DNA from: Tetrahymena thermophila SB210
Taxonomy: Eukaryota > Ciliophora > Oligohymenophorea > Hymenostomatida > Tetrahymenidae
Direction: 5' to 3'
Length of the DNA stretch: 64,000 bases
Assembly: GCF_000189635.1 (NCBI RefSeq)
Contig: NW_002476438.1
Span: 62,001-126,000 of the forward strand
Every line of letters begins with the position of its first letter. The first letter of the stretch is position 1. This document shows positions 13,227-24,700 of the stretch, piece after piece. Both the position numbers and the translations under genes were made by a program. The notes beneath the pieces are model-generated. The model was not told the DNA's origin. It worked only from the letters and a program-made list of their open reading frames with translations, and made no database searches.

Positions 13227-16200
13227 ATGAGTGAAACTACAAATTTGAAACCTGCTGGCTTCTTTGAGCTTTTCAGATTTGCATCAAAGCTAGACATATT
13301 CCTTATGGTTTTTGGGTCTATTGCAGCTGTTGTTAATGGTATTCTTTAACCTTTAATGTCTTAGATTATAGGAAGAACTACAAATTAATTTAGTTCTAAT
13401 TAAGATTAATCTTAAATTATTGAAAATGCTAAGATATAATGCTTTTATATGTTAGGAGCTGGTTTTATATCATTTGTATGTAGTTGGGTAAGTAAATTAA
13501 TTTAATGTCTAATTTCGAATTAATTTATCATTTTAATAATATAATTTCAGATTTAAATGGCATGCTGGATGATTTCTGGGGAAAGATAAGCTATTGAATG
13601 TAGAAAATAATACTTCAAAGCTATTATTAGATAAGAAATTGGTTGGTTTGATATGCAAAATCCTAATGAACTTACAAGTAAAATATCTTAAGATTGCTTT
13701 TTCATTTAAGGAGCTATTGGAGAGAAAGTACCTACATTTTTGATGGCCATTTTTACAGGGTTAGGTGGCTTTGGTGTTGGATATTATAATGGCTGGTAAA
13801 TGTCTTTAGTTGCAACCGCAGCTGTTCCTGCTATCATTCTAGGAGGATTAATATTTACTATTATATTGTAATAAACTTCAGTTAAAACTTCTGAAGCTTA
13901 TCTTCATGCTAGCGCAGTTGCGGAGTAAAGTCTTAACTCTATCAAAACTGTCAAATCGCTAGCTGGAGAAAATTTTGAAATTAAAAATTATTCCTAAGGA
14001 TTATTAGTTTCATTCAAAATAGCTACAAAATACGCTGTTTGGGCAGGTTTTGGACTGGGCTTGACATTTTTAACTCTTTACTTGGATTATTCTCTCTGTT
14101 TTTGGTATGGTTCTAAGTTAATGGAAGATGAAACTATTAATCATAACTTTGATCGTAAGTATAATTAAGGCGATATCTAAACAATATTCTTTGCTATTTA
14201 AATTGGTAACCCAAAGCATTTATTACTAGTACCTTTATTAATTCTTTTATAATTATTTAATAAAAGCTGGATTTTCTCTTGGTTAAGCTGCTCCATGCCT
14301 AAAGAATTTCTCTCTTGGATAACAAGCAGCAGCAAAAATATTTGATTTATTGAAAAGGACACCTTAGATTAAAAATTGCGAAAACCCAAAGATAATTAAA
14401 GAATTGAAAGGTCATATTGTACTTAAAGATGTAGATTTCTCTTATCCTTCTAAAAAAGATGTTAAGGTTCATAACAAACTTACTCTTGAAATACTGCCAA
14501 ATATAAAAACAGCTCTAGTTGGAGAATCTGGTTGTGGAAAGTCCACAGTCATGTAACTTATCGAGCGTTTTTATGACCCTGATTCTGGGTTAGTGACTGT
14601 AGATGGACATGACATTAGAGAACTTGATTTCGTTTGGTTAAGAAAAAATATTGGGTAATTATTAATTAAATAAATCTCTGATTTTTAAAATTTAATTTTA
14701 ATGGCTTTATATTTAATTAATTAATTTTTAAAATATCAGATATGTAGGATAAGAACCAGTTTTATATGCAACTTCTATCAGAGAAAATCTAAGATTCGGA
14801 AAAGAAGATGCGACAGAAGAAGAAATGATAAATGCTCTCAAGCAGGCTAAGGCATGGGAGTTTGTCTAGTAGCTTGATGATAAACTTGATACTTTTGTAG
14901 GAAATTTGGGAAGCCAATTTTCTGGAGGGTAAAAATAAAGAATTTGTATTGCTAGAGCTATTTTGAAAAATCCTTAAATATTGTTGCTTGACGAGTCTAC
15001 TAGTGCTTTAGATAGAAAAAATGAAGCTGCAATTTAGGCTACTCTGGATGAAATATCAAAGGGGAGGACAACAATTGTTATTGCTCATAGACTTTCAACT
15101 GTTTAAAACGCAGATAGAATTCTTGTTATTGAAAAAGGTTAGTTGATTGAATAAGGAACTTACGATTCTTTAATAAATGCTGGAGGAAAATTTGAAGCTT
15201 TAGCAAAAAATCAAATATAAAAAGAATTGGAAGACAATTCTGACTTAAATAATGACATTGAATTAGTATAAGAAGAACTCAATAATAATGAGAGCTTGTA
15301 AAAGAAATAGACAATTTCTGGAATATAAAATTAGAAATTAAATAATTTAGAAGAAAGTACTAATCGCTTGCAAAATTAGATTCCTTAAGAATTATAAGAA
15401 ATACCTTTAAAAAAATTGAGCATGTCAGTTAAAAATTAAAATATTACTTAAGAATGCTAAAATAAATAAACATAATCTGATCCTTTGGAATCAGATAAAA
15501 AGTTTAAATACACAAATATTCAACTCATCAAGAAATTAATTGCTATTAATAAGCCTGAAATTAATTATCTTTATTTTGGACTTTTAGTTGCTTTTATTAA
15601 TGGTGGTTCTTGGCCTGTTAGTGGTTTGCTTTTAGGAGAATATTTTGATGTTTTATTTGATCCTTCAAAATCTGATTTTAGAGAAAGAGCAGATTTGCTT
15701 GCTATTTACTTCGTCATTCTTGCTGTTGTATGTCAAATAGGATATTTGCTCTAAAATGTATTTTTCACAAGGTAATCTTATATTTATATAGCATTCTGAT
15801 TTAATCTAATAATATTTTTTTAATTAAAGAGTTGGTGAAGGCTTAACTTTAAGAATGAGAAAAGAAGTTTACTCAAAACTTCTCAAGATGCCATGCTCCT
15901 GGTTTGATTAACCTGACAATAATCCTGGTAATTTAAGTACTAAGCTTTAACAAGATGGACAATATATAAACTAGATCACTTCTAGCATTATACCAACTCA
16001 AATATAAAACTTATCTTGTATGGGAGTAGGTATAGCTTTAGGATTTGCTTATTCTTGGTAAATCACTCTTATTGGAATGGTTGCTGCTCCTCTTATGATT
16101 ATTTGTGCTAAGTTTTAAGCTCAATTTATCTAAGGATATAGTGAAAATTCTGATGGAGCATACAAAGAAGCAGGTTAGATCATTATGGAAAGTGTGACTA

Positions 16201-17414
16201 ACATTCGTACTGTGGCTTCTTTTTGCAATGAAAATAAACTCAATGTCTTTTTATCTGAAAAATTAGTCCAACCACTTCAATTAGTTAAATCAAAAGGTTA
16301 AATCTCTGGTGTTTTTCTTGGTTTGTCTTTTGCTCTTATCTTTTGGATTTATGGTATTGTACTTTATTGTGGTTCTATTTTCACATAAGATTACGGTGTC
16401 AGTGCTAAGGATATGTTTGTGTCTGTTTTTTCTGTTCTTTTTGCTGCTTTTGGAATTGGATTTAATAACTAATATATTCCAGATATTGCCATGGCAATAA
16501 ACTCAGCAAATAATCTCTTTGACATTTTAAATTAAAAAGATGAAGTTTAAATTTGTTAGGAGCAAGCATAACAATATAATTTAAAACCCATAGTTTAACA
16601 AACTGAATAAGCGATTTAAGGAAACATTGAATTTAGAAATGTCTCATTTAAATATCCATCTCGTGATTAGTATGTTTTCAAAAATTTATCATTCAAGATT
16701 TAAGCAGGTTAAAAAGTGGCCTTTGTTGGACCAAGTGGCTCAGGTAAATCTTCGGTAATTTAGTTGTTGTTGAGATTTTACACTAACTATGAAGGTGAAA
16801 TATTTGTAGATGGTAAAAATATTAAAGAATACTATGATTTGACCAATTATCGCTAGAATTTCGGTGTAGTGAGTTAAGAGCCAATACTCTTCAATGCTTC
16901 TATAGAAGAAAATATCCAATACAACTCTGAAAATATAACTTGTGAGCACATTAAATAAGCGGCACAACAAGCAAATGCTTTGAAATTTATTGAGGAGTTT
17001 TAAAATGACGAGTAGACTAAAGAAAAAAATGAAGATAAAGAAAATTAAATGAAAAATGAAAACAAAAATCAGCTAGGAGACGGTTTTTAGAGAAAAGTAG
17101 GTCCTAAAGGAAGCTAACTTTCTGGAGGATAAAAATAAAGAATAGCCATAGCAAGAGCAATAATTAAAAATCCAAACATCTTACTTCTTGATGAAGCAAC
17201 AAGTGCTTTGGATCCATAGAACGAAAAGATAGTATAAGAAGCATTAGACTAATTAATGAAAGCGAAAACTTCAGTATGTATAGCACATAGATTATCAACA
17301 ATAAAAGATAGTGATAAAATATATGTGATTGAATCAGGAAAGTTAGTCGAATAGGGTACATATGATGAATTGATGAATAAAAAAGAATATTTCTATAGGC
17401 TTAATAATCATTGA
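13227..17414 (+). CDS. ABC transporter, ABCB/P-glycoprotein type, copy 3
   Basis: Exons 13227-13487, 13551-14205, 14267-14654, 14740-15771 and 15830-17414 encode 1306 aa. Architecture and intron positions match copies 1 and 2. NBD1 has GESGCGKST near residue 390, [19 protein letters not shown] (the Ser variant shared with copy 2) and [12 protein letters not shown]2 has GPSGSGKSS near residue 1079, [19 protein letters not shown] and CIAHRLST. Both catalytic glutamates and H-loop histidines are present. The linker is rich in Asn, Gln, Glu and Lys. An acidic/lysine-rich insert lies between the NBD2 Q-loop region ([11 protein letters not shown]) and its signature. The decayed copy at 61258-63183 resembles this copy and copy 2 more than copy 1. 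The function is expected to be ATP-driven export. Confidence 0.95.
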
Positions 17415-18448
17415 TTTTTCATTCATTTTTAAATAAAAAAAATAATAAAATATTTATTAAATAAATAATCTATTTTTCAATTGTAAAGTTTTCTATACAT
17501 TAAGTAATTAATGAATGAATGATTATAAGATTTTGTATTAAATTATTTAGGTAAATTTATTTACAGTCTTAAATGGGAAATTACATAATCTTTTGTATTA
17601 ATAAGTATACGTATTTTGCTTTCTAAAATATTTTTCAAAAAGTATCTTATTTTAACATTAGAATTTATTAAATTATTTTATATTTTCAGAGTATTTATAA
17701 GAAATAATTTTTTTCAAATTTCAAGAAAAAAACCTATTTTGCTAATGGGAAGAAATAATTTCTGGTAATAATCAATCACTTTCATATAAAAATTAAAATC
17801 AGAATCTTTTTATATTTCTTAATATTCTACAACAACATCAAATCTTATCATTTATAAAGCATTTTTTACACTTTATTATATAGTATCTTATATGAAAGGG
17901 TTATTTCTAGGAAATAGCAATACAAATTATATCGATTTAAATAAATTTTGTAAATCATATATCATAAGGTTTAGAATTTAATTAATTATTATTTATTAGT
18001 AATTTAACAAATTATTTTGATTTCTATAAAAAGTATTTTTAAAACTATTCTTCTTTAAAAAAATACAATCAATTTCTCTCTTTACTATTAACTTTTTGGA
18101 TTCTCTATTATCATTTAGTAAATTTATTAGATTTCTTTTTTCATAAATTATTATTTTTAATTTGCTTCGTTCATAGAATAAACTCTTATCTAAGGTTTTT
18201 ATATTTTAATAATTTCTTACCATCAATAAGGTGATTTATTTATTTTTTTCTAATTTTTAAACTTTAGTATTCTTATTAATAAAATTTAATAAAGTATCAT
18301 TAAATTGGTTTAATTAATCTTATAAATTATATTATTCTCATTAAATTTCTTTTAAGTACTTTTAAACTTTGTTTGATATATTTTATATTATATAAACGTT
18401 CCATTTCTTATTTTTAATATATTTATGAACTTTACTATTCTTATTATA

Positions 18449-18582
18449 TAGGCCTGGAAAAAACAGTTGGACACCAAAGGTATGATTTTCTAAAAAACAA
18501 TAAATTTTTAACATGTTTATATGTAAAAAAGAATTTTTTATCAAACACTCTAATGGAGTCCAACTCTTTTTTCCAAGCCTAT
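18449..18582. mobile_element. Non-autonomous Tc1/mariner-like MITE
   Basis: About 132 bp bounded by 26-bp terminal inverted repeats. The left end reads GGCCTGGAAAAAACAGTTGG then ACACC. The right end, reverse complemented, reads GGCTTGGAAAAAAGAGTTGG then ACTCC, so about three positions differ. Both ends abut TATA, which fits a TA target duplication. The AAA..GTTGGAC pattern is typical of Tc1/mariner ends. There is no coding capacity. It lies within a few bases of the left boundary of the duplicated block that carries gene A. Confidence 0.75.
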
Positions 18583-19105
18583 ATATCTTAATATTAAAAT
18601 AATAAATTTATAACTATTATACGATTATTTAATCTGATTATTTATTTCATTTGTTAAAATTTTTATTAAAGCTCAAATTCATTCATAAGTGAATGATCGA
18701 CCATATATTATCATAAGTTAAATAATTATATTTAGTTACATATTGAGTACTTTTATTGAGTAAACAATGATTAAAGTATATTTTTCAAATTTTAAAACAT
18801 CTGAGTATGTGATTAAAATTTTATTTCATAATTTAATTTAATTTTTTGCGATGATATACCAATGAAAATAGAAAAAATATTGTGAAAATATTTAATACTC
18901 TAACTAACTAAGATTTTAAAATAGAAATTTAAATTTCAGTGTAATACTTCTCAAATATTAAATAAAATTTAACAATAAATATATTTATTTCTTTTGTTAA
19001 AATTGTAATAATTTTATTGTTCTAGAAATGTTTGATTCTTATAAATTTTGATTTCTACTATTCATATTAATTAATTTATTATGACTTAACCATTACATTT
19101 TATTC

Positions 19106-19186
19106 TGTGAGTAGTGCTATTACAAACGTAAGTAATGTAAAGGAAAATCTGAGTATGATTGTATATCTTGTGTTTAAATTTTATGA
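19106..19186 (+). pseudogene. Relic of a furin-like cysteine-rich exon
   Basis: In the ciliate code this reads CEQCYYKRKQCKGKSEYDCI then SCVQIL and a TGA. The C-x2-C..C-x-G..C-x2-C spacing is that of a furin-like repeat. Related sequence occurs at matching positions upstream of genes B (30496) and C (43471). No intact gene surrounds it. I read it as a decayed exon carried along by segmental duplication. Confidence 0.45.
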
Positions 19187-21218
19187 TATCCTCTAGAAAT
19201 TAAAAATGTTCAGCAAAAAATGAAGCATAAGAAAGGTACTTTATCAAAAAAACTTTAATATTCATAATGCAATTTAAACTTTTCTTATTTTGTTTGTTTT
19301 ATTTTATTTATTTTTACCAACTCACAGGACTTTTTTAATTTAAAGTGGTACTGTAAAAAATTGATCAATTCTAATTAATTTAATGACTATGAAAAAATTA
19401 ATTAAAGATAGCATGCCAGTTTATCATATTGTCTTTCCTTCAAAATATAAAATTAATAAAATTTTTTAAACTATAACAAAAATTTATTTCATGAATGTTT
19501 ACATTTATTTTAAATTAAACAAAAGTTATCCAATTATCTATAAGAAATTCGAGCTGATAATAAAGTATTAATTTTAACAAATTTCTTAATACATATAGAA
19601 TAATTAGGCATAAATTTATAGTAAGAGGATTATTAAGCAATTAAAAATAAAAATAATATTAATTTATATTGAATTTAAGTTATTTTTAAATAAGTTTTTT
19701 TTGTACTTTTAAACAACTTAATAATAATCATTTAATATAAATGTTACTCAATTATTTTAAAATAAAAAAATGCTTTAAGAAAAGAAAAAAATAATAAATA
19801 TGCAATGGCTTATCATTTCATATAGTTATTTTTAATTATGAAAAAATTGTACTTCCTTTATATTTAGTAGTAAACTATTATGCTTAAAATTTTCTTTTAT
19901 AAAAAAATTCTTTAATTAGCTTTTATGAAAGATTCTGATAGATAGATTTTAACTATGAAAATCTGATAAATCAATTTCATTCTAAATTGGGAGTAATTTA
20001 TAATAGATTATTTGATTCTAACTTTTAAATAATATTATTAATGAAAAAAAAATCAATATTAAAATCATTTTAATATTATATCAACATCAAATTTGAATTT
20101 TGTTTGACAGATAAATCAAAGAAACAATTTGTTACTTTTTGGATACTTTTATTATATTGGTTAAGTTCTGCAAATCATTTTTTCTATCTAACAATAAATA
20201 ACTAAATAATAGAAAATTTTTAATGGATTTTGGGAAAACAAATCAGAAGTTTATTTCAAACAATTGTTTATCCTATTTCTTGGTATTAAAAATAATTACA
20301 AAACAAATTTTACAGCTATCTGTAAGATTTTAAGGCATACTTAATCAAATTTTATAACATTCGTTATGATTAATTTCACGTAGAAAATCATAATTAATTA
20401 ATAAATAAATATTTCATATAATATTTTATTTTTTGGATTGAAAATATATCAAAGTGCTTTAACAGACTGATATAACAATATCTATTTTCTAAAGAAAATA
20501 ATATGAATAGACTTTATAAGTATATTTTAATTGTTTTATACAATTACAAATACCTTTACTTAATATGAATAGACTATTCAATATCCTATTTTGAAAATAT
20601 TTTATTTATCTTACTTTGTTACAGAAAAATATAATCTTAAATAAATGTTTTACTTAAGATAAGAAAGGTATTTTTTTTATTTAGTTCATTGTGTAGCAAG
20701 AAATTTTTTAGATTAATATTGAGGACATAAAACTAGTAACTTAGAGATGTAATTAAGCAAAATGTTAAATTAATTCTAAAGAAAGAAGGATGACTAATTT
20801 AAGAAAAAGTAAGTGAATAGAAAGAGATTATTTTATTGGAGAAAAATTCAAAGCAAGTTAAAAAATATAGAGAGTTTGTTAGTAGTAAAATTTCAAAATT
20901 AATATCTTTACTGTATTCAATTTAATGTAAGCCTAAATTATCAAATCAAGTATTTATTTTTATGGATATTCAATTTTTAAACTTACAAGATAATTGTATT
21001 CATAAATTAATAATTAAATCAATAGAGCATACAATTTTTTTAATTTTTTTATGGTTATAATTGCTTCCTTCTAGTTATCTATAAATTTTAAAGAAAAGAT
21101 CAAATCATCATTGCAAAAACGTTTAATTCTTATCATCTATCATAGTATTTCTTGCTTTAAAAACAATATAAATAAAAGCCTAACTAGAGTAAAGGTTTGA
21201 CTTTGAGATTAATTTGGT

Positions 21219-21255
21219 TGTTTTGGTTTCTTCACCATTTGTAGATTTATATTTG
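21219..21255 (+). promoter_or_regulatory. Conserved block upstream of gene A
   Basis: Contains TTTTGGTTTCTTCACCATTT followed by a GTAGATT-like tail. Near-identical blocks lie roughly 420-590 bp before the ATG of genes B, C and D. Its conservation amid drifting AT-rich sequence suggests a regulatory or 5'-transcript role, but it may simply be shared by descent. Confidence 0.35.
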
Positions 21256-21730
21256 TACATTTCTCTAATTATTAGGTTTTACTTAATAAAAATTAACAAA
21301 CCATCCAAATTAATTATTAATGGTGTTTTATTGAGCTTACAAATTCAAAATATTGTAAGACCAATTAAATAGTATTAAAGAATATTTATCAATTTACATC
21401 TCATTTTTGTAGATATTATAGATTCAAGGAGTTTCCAAAAACTTTCACACAATTAAGTGTAATCAAAAATGTAAAATTATCCCCCTCTACCCCTTTAGAT
21501 TAATAGATAAAAAAAAAAAATTGGATTTTTAATTAGTTATAAAACGATTTAATTTATATATAGATTACAAAGTTTTATGAAATCACTCAGTTTTCAACCG
21601 CTTAAAACATAATAAAAAGGAAAAATAAGGTGGATCACAAAAGATAACAAAAGCTTAATCAATCGAATTATTACTAATATTCAGATTATAATTAATTCTT
21701 ACAAATATCTAAATATAAATAATTAAAACA

Positions 21731-24700
21731 ATGAAAACAAATATCCTACTGATTGCTTATACTATTTAGTTGTTCATAATAAGAGCTACTGATGTTTTAC
21801 CTATTGAAATATTAAATGATGTCCTCTTTATAAAAGTAAATATAATATATATTAAAAATGCAATTATTTCTACTGGCACTTAGAATAAACTTTTTTAAAT
21901 TTAACAGGAAACACACTCTGTAATTTACCAAGCCTCAAGTAATTCTACTTACAGATATAGTACCCTTGATCCATAAGGAATTATTACAGCTACTTATTTG
22001 TTAAATGGATTACAAAAAATTGACTTGAAGACCAAATATTTTATCATAAATGTATTAATTTTTTAAAATTGCAATCATAAATAAATTTTTAATGATTTGA
22101 AAAGAATTTACTTTACTTGAATTATTACTAGAATCAATAGTATCACACTATTGATTTAAATCTAATGACATCTGGTTAAACTGGGTATTTATAAACTCTT
22201 TAATATCCATAAGCTGCTAAATCATGTCCGACACCTTAAATTTAGATCTAAAAAATAGTATAATGATATCTCTTTATAAATTTCTTCTATTATAAAAAAT
22301 AAAGTTATGAGCAACAATTATATTTTATTAATTTTTTAAAGGGAGAATTTTACTATTACATATGTTTTGATCAAAGTAATAAATATTTTGGTTAAAGTTA
22401 AAGTTTTTAAGATTTATTTACTACTCCCACTATTATTTTCGGCGATTATCTTAGTAATGAAAACACTCATATTGTTTATGATAGCAATATATATATGAAT
22501 GGAACTTTTTATGTCATAGAAATTTCATTTAGTCCATCTACAAACATAGTATTAGTCAATGTAATTTCAAATTAATTCATTTAAGCTAAAAAATTATAAT
22601 TTTAATAAAAACCATTTAAAACTTCTATGCAGATTATTACCAAAAATATTAATGCTTAATTTCTATAAAAAATGATATATTTTTTTATTATAAACTATAT
22701 TTAATTACAATTTTAATGATTAATTCATATAGATTTTAATGATTTAAGCAAATAAATCTTTTATTAAATAATGAATAATTATTTAGATGGAATATAACTT
22801 ATATCTGATAGAAGATTACCTTACTAAAGTGCAAACTGCTGATTAAAGTTTTCAAGATATTAGTTCTGTAAAACTAAATAATCCTAGTCACATTGATAAT
22901 ATTCTTATTTCTGATGCAATAAATTTTCAAAATGTAAATAATTAGCGTTAATCTTACTCCTAAAAATTTTATTTGTTTCTATTTTTCAAATTTTAAATAG
23001 ATCACAATAATTATAGCATATGATTACTTAATAACTGCTTTTAGATATTTTAATGTGTAAAATTTAACAGAATTATAATCAACAGGAGAGACTTTGCCTT
23101 TTATTGATTACAAAACCTTTTTGTAGCATGAGGTATTTAACAACTTTATAAAATAAATATAATTTATATATTTCATTTAAATAAAAACTAGAACATCATT
23201 TTTATTGGCACTTCATAATACACTTTAACATATATCTCTTCATTAAACAAAGTTAATATAACTAAAAGTTCGAATGCATTATAAAACTCATTCACGCTAC
23301 CTTACTTCCATATTATTTACTATGCTTTTTCATATGTAAGAATTTCATTTAAACCTAAAAATACAACTAAGTTTATTTATTTATTTAAATTTAGTCCTTC
23401 ACTTATTAGGTTTTCTAAGGATCTACTCAAAAATTAGTAAATATTTAATAACTCCTTAATCATACATGCCCACCTTAATTTGTTCCAGATAATTCAAACA
23501 CTAACTGCGTTTGTAGGCCTAACAGTACATCATAAAAGTAAAATTTCTTAAAAATTAAAAGATTTTCTAAATTCTGATTTTTATTTATTCATATTGAAAA
23601 TAAATTTAATTTTAAAAATATTTTTTAGCTAAAGTTGCCCATGCAATCCAGGTTACATAGATGTAAATGGTGATTGTTAATAATGTCCATCAAATTGCAA
23701 TGTATGTACAAGCTAAGCAATTTGTTCTCAGTGTTCTTAAAGTTATTATTTGACTGTATAATAAACTTGTGTTTCTGGTTGTCCATAGACATTTATACCA
23801 GATTCTACTTCAAAAAGATGTATTTGTGGCGCAAATAGGAAACTTCAAAAGTAAAATTACTTTAAAATAAAAAGATTTTCTAAATTCTGGTTTTTATCTG
23901 TTATTGTTTTGACAATGAATTTAATTCTTTTTAAATATTCATAGCTAAAGTTGCCCATGCAATACAGGTTACATAGATGTAAATGGTGATTGTTAATAAT
24001 GTCTATCAAATTGCGATGTATGTACAAGTTAAGCAGTTTGTTCTCAGTGTTCTTAAAGTTATTATTTGACTGTATAATAAACTTGTGTTTCTGGTTGTCC
24101 ATAGACATTTATACCTGATTCTACTTCAAAAAGATGTATTTGTGGCGCAAATAGGACACTACAAAAGTAAAGTTACTTTGAAATTAAAAGATTTTCTAAA
24201 TTCTGATTTTATCTATTTTTATTGAAAATGAATTTAATTTTTTTAAAATATTCATAGCTAAAGTTGCCCATGCAATACAGGTTACATAGATGTAAATGGC
24301 GATTGTTAATAGTGTCTATCAAATTGCGATGTATGTACAAGCTAAGCAGTTTGTTCTCAGTGTTCTTAAAGTTATTATTTAACTGTATAATAAACTTGTG
24401 TTTCTGGTTGTCCATAAACATTTATACCTGATTCTACTTCAAAAAGATGTATTTGTGGCGCAAATAGGACACTTCAAAAGTAAAATTACTTTAAAATAAA
24501 AAGATTTTCTAAATTCTGGTTTTTATCTGTTATTGTTTTGACAATGAATTTAATTCTTTTTAAATATTGTTAGCTAAAGTTGCCCATGCAATACAGGTTA
24601 CATAGATGTAAATGGCGATTGTTAATAATGTCTATCAAATTGCGATATATGTACAAGCTAAGCAATTTGTTCTCAGTGCTCTTAAAGTTATTATTTGACT

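Larger units (their letters stand above)
17415..21730. other. Intergenic; left edge of cysteine-rich gene array
   Basis: About 4.3 kb with no intact gene. It holds a small inverted-repeat element (18449-18582), a furin-like exon relic (19106-19186) and a conserved upstream block (21219-21255). From about 18588 on, the sequence is homologous to the region before gene B (from about 29975), which marks the left edge of a segmental duplication of about 11 kb. Confidence 0.65.

Noticed and set aside
15485-15754. A 89-codon open frame with standard stops
   Set aside because: It is just a stretch of ABC copy 3 (start of TMD2) that happens to lack TAA/TAG glutamine codons.
1021-17414. Reading the ABC genes as pseudogenes full of stops
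   Set aside because: All in-frame TAA/TAG fall at positions that are Gln in ABC proteins (Q-loop, SGGQ), TGA occurs only at the end, and introns restore the frame, so the ciliate code explains them.
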